In this document: piece by piece, positions 8,727-17,541 of the stretch | Numbering within the stretch: position 1 is the stretch's first letter | Layout of the letters: each line of letters opens with the position of its first letter | NCBI RefSeq assembly: GCF_030063475.1 | Contig: NZ_JASIRT010000011.1 | Span: forward strand, 62,001-126,000 | Length of the DNA stretch: 64,000 nucleotides | Reading direction: 5' to 3' | Source: Roseomonas sp. E05 | Lineage (GTDB): Bacteria > Pseudomonadota > Alphaproteobacteria > Acetobacterales > Acetobacteraceae | Notes under the pieces: generated by a model | Told to the model about the DNA's origin: nothing | Databases searched by the model: none | Seen by the model: only the letters and a program-made list of their open reading frames with translations | Program-made: the position numbers and the translations under genes

Positions 8727-8972
8727 CGCCGCACGCAGGCATCGCATGGGGGCGTCGCATGGGGGCAGGCCCGCGGCGCCCTGTTCCGGCTCCTTCGCCG
8801 GCCACCGGACCCTGCTTGGCGGGCCGGGCGCCTCGCTTGGCTCACCCGCGGCCCGCAAGCAGCGCCGCGGGGTGGCGGTACCATACGCTCCGCGGCTCCG
8901 GGGGAGCGGCCGGAAGCGAATTGTTAACATCTCTGCCGCATGCTTCCGCGCCTTGGCTGAGGATCTTCCCCC
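8727..8972. other. Non-coding stretch with short direct repeat
   Basis: No supported gene on either strand. TCGCATGGGGGC occurs twice within about 30 bases (around 8743-8766). Closer to the small downstream gene there is a less GC-rich segment (GAATTGTTAACATC, about 8919-8932) that may hold its promoter. No strong terminator was found for the phosphotriesterase operon. Confidence 0.4.
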
Positions 8973-9122
8973 ATGAGCGATGCTGTTGCCGGTACCTACA
9001 CCCTGCCTTCCGCCCCGCCCGCGGACCGCCGCCCCTCGCCCGCAAAGGGCCTCCTGTGGGGTGGTGCGCTCAGCCTTCCCCTTTGGGCGGTGATCGCCTG
9101 GGTGGCCACGCGGGTACTCTGA
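8973..9122 (+). CDS. Small single-pass membrane protein, 49 residues
   Basis: A short frame opening MSDAVAGTYTLPS has a proline-rich polar N-terminus (about residues 1-26) and one hydrophobic helix (WGGALSLPLWAVIAWVATRVL) ending at the C-terminus. A weak ribosome site (TGAGGATC) is upstream. No family is recognised. The clean polar-then-membrane layout supports a real tail-anchored microprotein, but the small size leaves chance possible. Confidence 0.5.
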   Translation: MSDAVAGTYTLPSAPPADRRPSPAKGLLWGGALSLPLWAVIAWVATRVL

Positions 9123-9161
9123 TCGCCCGGAAGGGCCGGTTCCTTCAGGAAAGGGTGGAGA

Positions 9162-9216
9162 GCGGGGTGACACTGCCACCCCGGCAGGATCCCAGGGGCA
9201 GCGCCCCTGGCCCTGG
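9162..9216. repeat. R2 palindromic element, copy 1
   Basis: Two adjacent hairpins: CGGGGTG/CACCCCG (9163-9183) and CCAGGGGC-AGC-GCCCCTGG (9192-9210), joined by a short GCAGGATC linker. The same pair, in reverse order and orientation, recurs at 59811-59866. The element lies between the ends of two convergent genes (the 49-residue protein and the SLC13 permease). Confidence 0.7.
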
Positions 9217-9236
9217 TTGACCGCGCCTTCGCCCGC

Positions 9237-11033
9237 TCACCCCCAGAAATACAGGATCAGCGGCACGCCGAGCACGAGGCAGATCACCGCCAGCGGGGCG
9301 CCGAGCCGCGGATAGTCCTGGAAGCGGTAGCCGCCCGGCTCCATCACCAGCGTGTTGGACTGATGCCCGATGGGGCTGAGGAAGGTGCAGGAGGTGCCCA
9401 ACGCCACCGCCATCAGCATTCCGTCGGTGGAGACGCCGGAGCCCTGCGCCAGCCCCATGGCGATCGGCGCCATCAGCAGCACGGTGGCGTTGTTCGCCAT
9501 GATTTCGGAGAGCAGCATGCAGGCCAGCATGACCGCGCCGGCCAGCGCCCAGCCCGGCAGGGCGGCGGCCGGGCCGGAGAGGACCTGCACCAGCAGGGCC
9601 ATGGTACCGGAGGACTCCATCGCCTCGCCCAGCGGGAAGAGGGCGCCGAGCAGCACGATCACCGGCCAGTCGATCGCGGAATAGGCCTCATCCGGGCGCA
9701 GGATGCGGCAGGCGATCATCGCCGCCAGCACGGCCGCGAAGGCGATATGCGCCGGCGCAAGGTCGAACAGCACGGCCAGGATGCCGGCCAGGAACAGCCC
9801 GCCCGCCAGCCAGGCGCGCTGCGGCCGCCCCAGCGTCACGCCGCGCTCGGCCAGCGGCAGCAGCGAAAGCGCCTGGAACGCCTCCGCCTGCCGTTCGGGC
9901 AGCACCTGCAGCAGCAGCACATCGCCACCGCGCAACACGATGTCGCTCATCCGGTCGGTGACGCGGCGGCCCTGGCGGGAGACCGCCAGCAGGTTCATCC
10001 CGTACTGGCTGCGCAGGCGCAGCGCGCCGGGCGAGCGGCCGATCAGCGGGGAGCCGGGCCGCAGGATGGCCTCCACCGCGTTCACGTCCTCGGCCACCAG
10101 GGCGCGGATGCCGTCCTCGTCCTCCTCCTCCTCCCCGGCGGGGACGCCTTCAGGCGCGGCGAGCGACAGGGCGGCGGCCTCCACCAGGTTCCGCAGCGCC
10201 TCGGGCGGCCCTTCCAGCAGCAGCACGTCGTCCGGCCGCAGCCGCGCCTCGCCAGGGGGCGCCAGGGTCCGGTTGGGGCCGCGGAACAGGCCCACGACGG
10301 TGACGTCATCATCGCCCATGCCCTCCAGCGCCCGGATCGAAATGCCGATGGCGCGGCTCCTCTCGCCGATCCGCGCCTCGGCCACATAGTCGCCGGCATC
10401 GACGCCAGTGGGCTTGGCGCCCTGCTTGTCGCGCAGCAGCCGGCTGGCGAGGACGACATAGGCCACCCCCACGAGGGCGATCGGCAGCCCCACCCAGGCG
10501 AAGTCGAACAGCCCGTACCGGCCGAGTTCGGTGCGATCCGCCCGGATCGCCGAGACGATCAGGTTGGGCGGCGTGCCGATCAGCGTGACCAGCCCGCCCA
10601 GGACCGAGCCGAAGGCCAACGGCATCAACGAGCGCGAGGGCGAATACTTGTCCCGGTAGGCGTTGCGCAGCGCCACCGGCATGAACAGGGCCAGCGCGCC
10701 CACATTGTTCATGAAGGCCGAGAAGCCGGCGCAGAGTGCGGTCTGCACGCCCACCTGCAGGCGCGGCCGTCCCCGCATGCCGCCGAGCCGGCGCAGCAGG
10801 AGGTCCACCGTGCCGGCGGATTGCAGGCCCTTGCTGATGGCCAGCACGGCGGCGACGGTGGTCACGGCTGGCTCGGCAAAGCCCAGGAAGGCCTTCTCCG
10901 GCGCCACCTGGCCGCAGATCACAAGGGCCAGCAGCAGCAGCAGCGCCACCACGTCGTAACGGACGGGTTGCAGCACAAAACCCACCAGCGCCAGGAGAGT
11001 GAGGGCGGTGATGGTGATCTGGTCGGGGGTCAT
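9237..11033 (-). CDS. SLC13/DASS family permease with two TrkA-C (RCK-C) domains
   Basis: 598-residue inner-membrane transporter. An N-terminal membrane half (roughly residues 1-205, with FMNNVGALALFMPVAL and SVLGGLVTLIGTPPNL signatures) is followed by a soluble middle with two TrkA-C-like domains (about 215-380, both with GD/DDVLLLEG-type motifs), and a C-terminal membrane half ending SPIGHQSNTLVMEPGGY. Relatives move dicarboxylates, sulfate or other anions with sodium; the TrkA-C insert is typical of the prokaryotic branch. It stands alone and is divergent from the flavin reductase gene; no regulator is adjacent. Confidence 0.9.
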   Translation of the reverse strand: MTPDQITITALTLLALVGFVLQPVRYDVVALLLLLALVICGQVAPEKAFLGFAEPAVTTVAAVLAISKGLQSAGTVDLLLRRLGGMRGRPRLQVGVQTALCAGFSAFMNNVGALALFMPVALRNAYRDKYSPSRSLMPLAFGSVLGGLVTLIGTPPNLIVSAIRADRTELGRYGLFDFAWVGLPIALVGVAYVVLASRLLRDKQGAKPTGVDAGDYVAEARIGERSRAIGISIRALEGMGDDDVTVVGLFRGPNRTLAPPGEARLRPDDVLLLEGPPEALRNLVEAAALSLAAPEGVPAGEEEEDEDGIRALVAEDVNAVEAILRPGSPLIGRSPGALRLRSQYGMNLLAVSRQGRRVTDRMSDIVLRGGDVLLLQVLPERQAEAFQALSLLPLAERGVTLGRPQRAWLAGGLFLAGILAVLFDLAPAHIAFAAVLAAMIACRILRPDEAYSAIDWPVIVLLGALFPLGEAMESSGTMALLVQVLSGPAAALPGWALAGAVMLACMLLSEIMANNATVLLMAPIAMGLAQGSGVSTDGMLMAVALGTSCTFLSPIGHQSNTLVMEPGGYRFQDYPRLGAPLAVICLVLGVPLILYFWG

Positions 11034-11270
11034 GCAAGCTTCTTTAGGGAGGAACTCAGAAACCCGCGAGGCGGCCGGCGGTTTCCGGTAGAGGGGGCCT
11101 CCGGCTGATCCATGTCAGCACGTCCCGCACCTTCCCTGCCCTAGCCTTGCAACCCGCGAGGTCAACGGGCGGAGGCGGCGCATGGGACAAAAGGATGCAA
11201 CGGGCACGCGGCGGATGGCGCGCGCCTTCACCGGGCAGCTCGGGCCGGGCAGGGCCCGCTGGGCGGGACC

Positions 11271-11879
11271 ATGAACGGGCCATTCAGCCGCGGCGTGGGG
11301 CGAGACCCGGCCGCAGGGCTGCGGCTGGCCGGAAGCCGCCCGCCCTCCCTGGCGCCATTCCCCCTTCCCCAGGTCTATCAATTGCTTGAGCCAGGGCCCG
11401 TGGTGCTGCTGACGACCGCAGAGGCCGGCCGTCCGAACGTCATGACGATGTCCTGGCACATGGCGGTGGAGTTCGAGCCGCCGCTGGTTGCCTGTATCGT
11501 CAGCAGCGGCAACCACAGCCATCGCGCGCTGTGCGAGACGGGCGAATGCGTCATCGCCATTCCCGACCAGGCACAGGCGCCACAGGTGGCCGGCATCGGC
11601 AACTGCTCGGGGCGGGACCGCGACAAGTTCGCGGATTTCGGGCTGACGACCGTGCCGGCGGCCTGCGTGGCGGCGCCACTGGTGGCCGAGTGCTTCGCCA
11701 ACCTGGAGTGCAAGGTGCGCGACACCCGCCTGGCGAGCCACTACGACCTCTTCATCCTGGAAGTGGTGAAGGCCTGGATCGATCCGCTGCAGAAGGAGCC
11801 TCGCACCCTGCATCACCACGGCTTCGGCCGCTTCGTGGTGGACGGCGAGACGATCACCCTGCCCTCGGCCATGCCCTGA
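11271..11879 (+). CDS. Flavin reductase family protein (flavoredoxin-like)
   Basis: 202-residue FMN-binding split-barrel protein. Family motifs include PVVLLTTAEAGRPNVMTMSWHM for the flavin site and GNCSGRDRDKFADFG near the middle. It most resembles stand-alone flavin reductases or flavoredoxins that supply reduced FMN to monooxygenases. The first 35 residues are Pro/Arg-rich and not conserved in the fold, so a later start is possible although no better methionine has a clear ribosome site. It is monocistronic, convergent with rpsD. Confidence 0.85.
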   Translation: MNGPFSRGVGRDPAAGLRLAGSRPPSLAPFPLPQVYQLLEPGPVVLLTTAEAGRPNVMTMSWHMAVEFEPPLVACIVSSGNHSHRALCETGECVIAIPDQAQAPQVAGIGNCSGRDRDKFADFGLTTVPAACVAAPLVAECFANLECKVRDTRLASHYDLFILEVVKAWIDPLQKEPRTLHHHGFGRFVVDGETITLPSAMP

Positions 11880-11894
11880 GGCGGAGGGGCGCCA

Positions 11895-11926
11895 AGGAAA
11901 AGGGCGGGACCTTGCGGCCCCGCCCC
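11895..11926 (-). terminator. Rho-independent terminator after rpsD
   Basis: Stem GGGCGGG/CCCGCCC (11902-11908 with 11919-11925), extended inward by CC/GG across one mismatch, loop TTGC. Read on the minus strand it is followed by TTTTCCTT, so it should stop rpsD transcripts; on the plus strand it may slow flavin-reductase transcripts. Confidence 0.75.
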
Positions 11927-11933
11927 GTCATCC

Positions 11934-12551
11934 TCAGCGCGAGTAGAACTCGACGACGAGGTTCGGTTCCATCTGCACGGGGTAGGGCACGTCGGAGAGC
12001 TTCGGGGCGCGGAGGAAGCGGCCCTTCATCTGCCGGTGGTCCACCTCGATGTACTCGGGCACATCGCGCTCGCCGCTCTGCGCGGCATCGAGCACGGCGA
12101 CGAGCTGCTTCGACTTCTCCTTGACCTCGATCACGTCATCGTCGCGCACGAGATAGGAGGGGATGTTCACCCGCTGGCCATTCACCGTGATGTGGCCATG
12201 GTTGATGAACTGGCGCGCGGCGAAGGGGGTCATCGCCAGCTTCATGCGATAGACCACGGCGTCGAGGCGGCGCTCCAGCAGCTCGATCAGGTTCTCGGAG
12301 GTGTCGCCCTTGCGGCGCACGGCCTCCTCGTAATACTTGCGGAACTGCTTCTCGCCGATATTGCCGTAGTAGCCCTTCAGCTTCTGCTTGGCCATCAGCT
12401 GCACGCCGAAGTCGGTCGGCTTCTGCTTGCGGCGCTGGCCGTGCTGGCCGGGGCCATACTCGCGCTTGGCGACCGGGGACTTGGCGCGGCCCCACAGGTT
12501 CACGCCGAGGCGGCGATTGATCTTGTACTTGCTTTCCGCGCGCTTCGTCAT
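11934..12551 (-). CDS. rpsD: 30S ribosomal protein S4
   Basis: 205 residues, the normal size for bacterial S4, a primary 16S rRNA-binding protein that nucleates small-subunit assembly. The N-terminal domain ([26 protein letters not shown]) and the S4 RNA-binding motif ([14 protein letters not shown] through [13 protein letters not shown]) are both visible, ending NLVVEFYSR. Start 12551 is fixed by AAGGAG eight bases upstream and the conserved opening [10 protein letters not shown]. It is encoded alone rather than in the alpha operon, as in many alphaproteobacteria. Confidence 0.98.
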   Translation of the reverse strand: MTKRAESKYKINRRLGVNLWGRAKSPVAKREYGPGQHGQRRKQKPTDFGVQLMAKQKLKGYYGNIGEKQFRKYYEEAVRRKGDTSENLIELLERRLDAVVYRMKLAMTPFAARQFINHGHITVNGQRVNIPSYLVRDDDVIEVKEKSKQLVAVLDAAQSGERDVPEYIEVDHRQMKGRFLRAPKLSDVPYPVQMEPNLVVEFYSR

Positions 12552-12729
12552 GCGGCGGGCTCCTTTTGTTGTGCGACGCTGTCGCTGTTGTCCCGGTAGT
12601 CCCGAGGCGGACATGCCAAGGGCGGGGCGCACGACAGGCGTGCGTCCGCTTTCCCGGAAGGAGGCGCGCCTTTAGCGCCGCGCCCCGCGGCTTGTCAAAC
12701 CCGAGCGCCTGCCTCTACTGCACTCCCTC

Positions 12730-12936
12730 ATGGTGACGCGTTCGGAAATCCTGGTGCTCGGGCTGACGGCGGGCGTGATGGGCAGCCTCGTCGGCGGGCT
12801 GATGCTCGGCATCGGCCTGGGGCTGGTGGTCAACAACGTCCATGCCGGCTGGGTGCTGGTGCTGCCGGCGGCGCCGGCCGGCGGCGGGCTCGGCTACCTG
12901 CTGGCCCGGCGGCTGGCGCGGCAGGCCGAGGCATAA
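12730..12936 (+). CDS. Small membrane protein, 68 residues
   Basis: Two hydrophobic segments (about residues 8-34, rich in glycine: LGLTAGVMGSLVGGLMLGIG, and 40-58: GWVLVLPAAPAGGGLGYLL) and a basic tail (ARRLARQAEA). No family is recognised. The glycine-zipper character suggests a small inner-membrane protein. It lies between rpsD (divergent) and a patatin gene on the same strand, 94 bases apart. Function unknown. Confidence 0.6.
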   Translation: MVTRSEILVLGLTAGVMGSLVGGLMLGIGLGLVVNNVHAGWVLVLPAAPAGGGLGYLLARRLARQAEA

Positions 12937-12955
12937 GCCCCGGCCGCTGCGCGAA

Positions 12956-12980
12956 ACCCCGCCGGCCGCGGCGGGTTTGG
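12956..12980 (+). terminator. GC hairpin with T tail after the small membrane protein gene
   Basis: AAACCCCGCC (12956-12965) can pair with GGCGGGTTT (12972-12980) with one bulged C around a GGCCGC loop. The stem ends in TTT, then GC-rich sequence. A weak terminator or attenuator before the patatin gene is possible. Confidence 0.35.
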
Positions 12981-13030
12981 CCCGCGGGCGGCGCCCCGCG
13001 CCACCGGGGCAAGGGAAAGGGTCCGGCGCG

Positions 13031-14194
13031 ATGTCCACGGCAGGCCACATGACAGTCTCCACGGAGGAGGCGCGCGGCCGGCGCTGCGCCCTGGCGCTGT
13101 CCGGCGGCATCGCGCTTGGCACCTTCGAGGCCGGCGCCTATGCGGCCCTGCATGAGGCCGGGCTGGTGCCCGGCTGGATCGCCGGCACCTCGATCGGCGC
13201 CATCAACGCCGCCCTCATCCTCGGCAACCCGCCGGAGCGCCGCGTCGAGCGGCTGCGGCAGTTCTGGTCGGCGGCGGAGGTCGAGCCGATGCCGCTCACC
13301 ACCTTCTGGCTGGGCTCGCCCCTGCCCGGCCCCTGGCGACAGGTGGAAAGCCTCCTCAGCGCCCTGCAGACGCATCTCCTCGGCTGCCCCTCCCTCTTCC
13401 GGCCGCGCCTGGGGCTGCCAGGCACGGGCGCCGCCGACGTGGCGGCCCTCTACGACCTCGCACCCCTCCGCGCGCAGCTCACCGCGCTGGTGGATTTCGG
13501 CCGCCTGAACAGTGGCGAGGCGCGCCTCAGCATCGCCGCAACGGATATCCTCTCCGGCGAGCGCATCACCTTCGACACCGCGCGCGGCGACCGCATCGGC
13601 CCCGACCACCTGCTGGCCTCCAGCGCGCTGCTGCCGCTCTTCCCACCCGTGGAGGTGGAGGGTCGCCTGCTGGGGGATGGCGGGCTGACCGGCAACCTGC
13701 CGATCGACCTCATCCTGGACGGCGCCGGGGATGGCCCGCTGCTCTGCTTCGCGATCGAGCTCTTCGCCCGCCATGGGCCGCGGCCGCAGGGGCTTTCCGC
13801 CGGGGCGGCCCGCGCGCTCGACATCGTCTTCGGCAGCCAGAGCCGGCATCTTCTGGAGGCGCGGCGGCGTGAGCACGACCTTCGCCGCGCCCTGGTCAAG
13901 CTGGCCGACCGACTGCCGGCGGAACTGCGGGAGGATCCCGCCCTCGCCCCGCTGCTGGCCAAGGAGCCGCCCTCTGCCGCCACCATCCTCTGCCTCAGCT
14001 ATCGCGCGGGGCGGGACGAGGCGGGCGCGGACAAGGTCTTCGACTTCTCCCGCACCACCCTGGCGCAGCGCTGGGAGGCCGGGGCCGCGGCCATGCGGGC
14101 CGCCCTGGCATTGCAGGCGAGCCTGCCGCCGGCGGCAGGGCTGGACGTTCATGAGATCCCTTGCCGCGCCGGGCCGGGGCCGGCGGAAGGATAG
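13031..14194 (+). CDS. Patatin-like phospholipase
   Basis: 387-residue predicted lipid acyl hydrolase with the Ser-Asp dyad of patatins: nucleophile elbow GTSIG (Ser54) and DGG motif (Asp216 in LLGDGGLTGN). The oxyanion-hole region near the start (LSGGIALGTFEAG) is less glycine-rich than the classical GGGxRG. A C-terminal part of about 130 residues is helical and Arg/Leu-rich. No signal peptide is evident, so it probably acts in the cytoplasm or at the inner leaflet. Start 13031 follows AAGGGAAAGGG; translation upstream of it is not supported. Confidence 0.88.
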   Translation: MSTAGHMTVSTEEARGRRCALALSGGIALGTFEAGAYAALHEAGLVPGWIAGTSIGAINAALILGNPPERRVERLRQFWSAAEVEPMPLTTFWLGSPLPGPWRQVESLLSALQTHLLGCPSLFRPRLGLPGTGAADVAALYDLAPLRAQLTALVDFGRLNSGEARLSIAATDILSGERITFDTARGDRIGPDHLLASSALLPLFPPVEVEGRLLGDGGLTGNLPIDLILDGAGDGPLLCFAIELFARHGPRPQGLSAGAARALDIVFGSQSRHLLEARRREHDLRRALVKLADRLPAELREDPALAPLLAKEPPSAATILCLSYRAGRDEAGADKVFDFSRTTLAQRWEAGAAAMRAALALQASLPPAAGLDVHEIPCRAGPGPAEG

Positions 14195-14290
14195 GACGGG
14201 AGAGAGCTTTCCCGCCGGGCAGGTCCGTTCCTCCCCTTTTCACCCGGCCTGCCGCCGCTTCACCGGCGGCCCCGCGGTCTGGGCCGGCAG

Positions 14291-14314
14291 AAAAAAGGGG
14301 AGCCGAAGCTCCCC
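14291..14314 (-). terminator. Rho-independent terminator after the ABC exporter gene
   Basis: Perfect 7-bp stem GGGGAGC/GCTCCCC (14297-14314) with a tetraloop; on the minus strand it is followed by six Ts (14291-14296). A textbook intrinsic terminator about 28 bases past the exporter stop. Confidence 0.88.
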
Positions 14315-14341
14315 CAAGGTCATGCAGCGCAGCGTAAAGGT

Positions 14342-16138
14342 TCAGGCGGCGACCTGCAGCGACTCCGACTGCCGGCGCACCATCTCCTGATAGGGACCGG
14401 GGCGGCGCATCAGCAGGTCGGGCGCGCCGTCCTGGACCACCTGGCCGTTCTCCATCACCACGATGCGGTCGAAGTTGGTCAGGGTGGCCAGGCGGTGGGC
14501 GATGGCGATGACCGTGCGGCCCACCATCAGCCGGTCCAGCGCCTGCTGCACCTCGGCCTCCGACTCGCTGTCCAGGGCGGAGGTCGCCTCGTCCAGCAGC
14601 AGGATCGGCGCGTCCTTCAGCAGCGCGCGGGCAATGGCGAGGCGCTGGCGCTGGCCGCCCGAGAGCTTGGCGCCACGGTCGCCGACGACGGTGTCGAAGC
14701 CCTCCGGCAGCGCCTCGATGAAGTCGCGGCAGCGGGCGGCCTCGGCGGCGGCCAGCACCTCCTCGTCGGTGGCGTCGGGGCGGGCGTAGCGGATGTTCTC
14801 CATCACCGAGCGGTGGAACAGGGAGACGTCCTGCGGCACCACGGCGATCATCTCCGCCAGGCTCTCGCGGGTGGTGGCGGCGATGTCGTCGCCGTCGATC
14901 AGCACCGCGCCCTCCTGCGGCGCGGAATGGCGCTGCAGCAGGGTGAGCAGGGTGGACTTGCCGGCGCCGGAGCGGCCGACCACGCCCACTTTCTGCCCGT
15001 GCGGGATGGTCAGGTTCAGCCCCTGCAGCACCGGCGAGGAGCCCTCCGGCGCGCTGGGATAGCGGAAGGTAATATCCTGGAACTCCACGCTGCCGCCGCG
15101 GGCATGCAGGGGATGGGCGTCCTCGGCATCCGGCAGGTCATGCGCCACCAGCAGGGCGGCCAGCGCCTCGCGCATCCGGGCGACGTATTGCGTCAGGTCC
15201 ACCAGGGCCATGGCGAGGTCGCGGCTGGCATGCAGGATGGTGAAGCCCAGCGTGCAGACCAGCACGATGTCGCCGGTGGTGGCGCGGCCGAGCTGCCACA
15301 GGTGCACCACCCAGGCCAGCAGCAGGGCGGTCAGCACCGCCGTCGCGGCGCCATGCACCAGGCGCAGCTTCTCCAGGTAGCGCAGGCTCTCGCGGCGCGC
15401 GGCGGTCTCGCCGGCCAGCGCGTCGTCCAGCCGCTTCGCCTCGCGGCCGAAGGCGCCGAAGGCGCGCACCAGGGAGAAGTTCTGCACCACGTCCACCAAC
15501 TGCCCGTCCACGGCGGCGGCATGGCTGGCGAAGCGGTCGTGCTTCTGCTCGCCCTTGCGGCCCAGCCAGGCGACGCCGGCGGCCAGCAGCCCGGCCACCA
15601 CCACCAGGCAGCCGGCCATGACCGGGTCCACGCTCGCCAGGAAGGCGATGGCGAGCACCACGGCGACGGCCGGCGGCACGGTGTGCCAGGTGAAGTTCTG
15701 CAGCACGGTGAAGGCGGCGGTGCCGGTGGCGCTGACGCGCGCCGCCAGCGTGCCCGCCGAGCGGTTGGCGAAGTAGCCCGGCGAATGGCCGGAGAGGTGG
15801 CGGAACAGCTCCGCCCGCATGGAGGCGGTGGCGCGCGGGAAGCGGTCCGCCGCGATCCAGCCGCCGACGCGCCAGAGCATGTTGTCGGCGGTGATCACGC
15901 CGGCCAGGATGGCGAAGGCCATCCAGACCGCCGTGGTGTCCGCATTGGCCGGCCCACCCGAGAGCGTGTCGATCAGGTGCTTGACCGCGTAGTTGGCGCC
16001 CACCGAGCAGCCGACCGCGCCCAGCACCGCGAGCAGAATCGTCACATGGCTCCCCGCATGGGGGCGCAGGTGGCGGAACAGGAACCCGACGGGGCGCCGG
16101 GCGAGGCGCAGCAGGTCGCTGGGATTGGGACGCTGCAT
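14342..16138 (-). CDS. ABC exporter, fused permease and ATPase (MsbA/LapB-like)
   Basis: 598-residue half-transporter. The N-terminal six-helix ABC membrane domain (about 1-320) is followed by an ATPase domain with Walker A GRSGAGKST, signature LSGGQRQR, Walker B ILLLDEAT and an H-loop in IAIAHRL. It should dimerise in the inner membrane and export lipids, peptides or drugs. It is not adjacent to lipid A genes, so MsbA itself is not claimed. It is divergent from a GT4 glycosyltransferase 171 bases away; a shared envelope-glycolipid role is possible but unproven. A second exporter of the same class lies at 34901-36658. Confidence 0.92.
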   Translation of the reverse strand: MQRPNPSDLLRLARRPVGFLFRHLRPHAGSHVTILLAVLGAVGCSVGANYAVKHLIDTLSGGPANADTTAVWMAFAILAGVITADNMLWRVGGWIAADRFPRATASMRAELFRHLSGHSPGYFANRSAGTLAARVSATGTAAFTVLQNFTWHTVPPAVAVVLAIAFLASVDPVMAGCLVVVAGLLAAGVAWLGRKGEQKHDRFASHAAAVDGQLVDVVQNFSLVRAFGAFGREAKRLDDALAGETAARRESLRYLEKLRLVHGAATAVLTALLLAWVVHLWQLGRATTGDIVLVCTLGFTILHASRDLAMALVDLTQYVARMREALAALLVAHDLPDAEDAHPLHARGGSVEFQDITFRYPSAPEGSSPVLQGLNLTIPHGQKVGVVGRSGAGKSTLLTLLQRHSAPQEGAVLIDGDDIAATTRESLAEMIAVVPQDVSLFHRSVMENIRYARPDATDEEVLAAAEAARCRDFIEALPEGFDTVVGDRGAKLSGGQRQRLAIARALLKDAPILLLDEATSALDSESEAEVQQALDRLMVGRTVIAIAHRLATLTNFDRIVVMENGQVVQDGAPDLLMRRPGPYQEMVRRQSESLQVAA

Positions 16139-16309
16139 GGGGCGGTCAGCCTCCTAGATTTCGTGAGCACATACGCGTGAGGGGGATGCGCTCTGTGCGT
16201 TCATGCGGAAGGAACGCCAGCAACAAGACGAAATCGTGGCGATGTTTGCCGAATCCGCACCTCAATCAGGTGCGAGGTTGTCGGCAGTGAAATACGGAGA
16301 CCGGACCCG

Positions 16310-17371
16310 ATGCGTATCGCCCAGATCGCTCCCCTGACGGAAGCCGTCCCGCCGAAGCTGTATGGCGGCACCGAGCGGATCGTCTCCTACCTGACCGAGG
16401 AGCTGGTGGCCCTCGGGCATGATGTGACGCTGTTCGCGAGCGGGGATTCGATCACCTCGGCCACCCTGGCGCCGATGTCGGCCAAGGCGCTGCGGCTCGA
16501 CCCCTCGGTGCGCGACCCCAACGCTCCGCTGACGCTCATGCTGGAGCAGGTCTATCGCCGCCGGCATGAGTTCGACCTGCTGCACTTCCATCTGGACTAC
16601 CTGCCCTTCCCGCTGTTCTCGCGGCAGAGCGTGCCCTTCGTCACCACCCTGCACGGCCGGCTGGACCTGCCGGAGCTGCAGCCGGTGTTCGACACCTTCA
16701 GCCAGGCGCCGGTGGTCTCGATCTCCAACGACCAGCGCCGGCCGCTGCCGCAGGCGCACTGGGCGGGCACCGTCTATCACGGCCTGCCGGAGAAGCTGCT
16801 GGTCCCCGATGCCGGCGCCAGGCCGGGCTACCTGGCCTTCCTCGGCCGTATCGCCCCTGAGAAGCGCTGCGACCGCGCCATCGAGATCGCCATCGCCACC
16901 AACACGCCGCTGAAGATCGCGGCCAAGGTGGACCGCGTGGACGTGGACTACTTCGAGAGCAAGATCAAGCCGATGCTGGCGCATCCGCTGGTCGAGTTCA
17001 TCGGCGAGATCAACGAGCAGCAGAAGCAGGACTTCCTGGCCAATGCCCTCGGCCTGCTGACGCCGATCGACTGGCCGGAGCCCTTCGGCCTGGTGATGAT
17101 CGAGGCGATGGCCTGCGGCACCCCGGTGATCGCCTTCCGCCACGGCTCGGTGGCCGAGGTGATCGACGAGGGCGTGACCGGCTTCGCGGTGGACAGCATG
17201 GCCGAGGCGATCGCCGCCGTCGGCCGCCTGAAGGCGCTGCCCCGCGCGGCGGTGCGCGCCCGCTTCGACGAGCGCTTCACCGGCCGCCGCATGGCCGAGG
17301 ACTATGTGGCGATCTACGAGCACCTGGCCCGGCAGGCCGGCCAGGCCAACCTGCGGGTGGCGGCGGAGTAA
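16310..17371 (+). CDS. Glycosyltransferase family 4 protein
   Basis: 353 residues with the GT-B fold of GT4: a glycine-rich acceptor-side start (LTEAVPPKLYGGTERIV), a Rossmann core beginning LAFLGRIAPEKRCDRAI, and the EX7E-type donor site (PEPFGLVMIEAMACGTPVIA). It should transfer a sugar from a nucleotide donor with retention of configuration. GGAGACC lies nine bases upstream of the start. No other glycan genes are adjacent, so the acceptor cannot be named. Confidence 0.9.
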   Translation: MRIAQIAPLTEAVPPKLYGGTERIVSYLTEELVALGHDVTLFASGDSITSATLAPMSAKALRLDPSVRDPNAPLTLMLEQVYRRRHEFDLLHFHLDYLPFPLFSRQSVPFVTTLHGRLDLPELQPVFDTFSQAPVVSISNDQRRPLPQAHWAGTVYHGLPEKLLVPDAGARPGYLAFLGRIAPEKRCDRAIEIAIATNTPLKIAAKVDRVDVDYFESKIKPMLAHPLVEFIGEINEQQKQDFLANALGLLTPIDWPEPFGLVMIEAMACGTPVIAFRHGSVAEVIDEGVTGFAVDSMAEAIAAVGRLKALPRAAVRARFDERFTGRRMAEDYVAIYEHLARQAGQANLRVAAE

Positions 17372-17541
17372 TCCGCCCTCTCCTCGGGGAGGTCCCCTCC
17401 CCGGCGCGCGGCGCGGGCGTTCCGGCTCCCGCCCGCGTGGCGCGCGGCCCGATCCGGCTTTGATTCCGGCGCTGTCTGGCCTATCTCAGGCGCTGAATTC
17501 GGCGGGACGCTCGCCGCCTTGACCCGCCGCGCCGGAACAGC

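Noticed and set aside
9363-11108. A 581-codon plus-strand frame over the SLC13 gene
   Set aside because: Antisense shadow; the minus-strand frame has membrane helices and family motifs.
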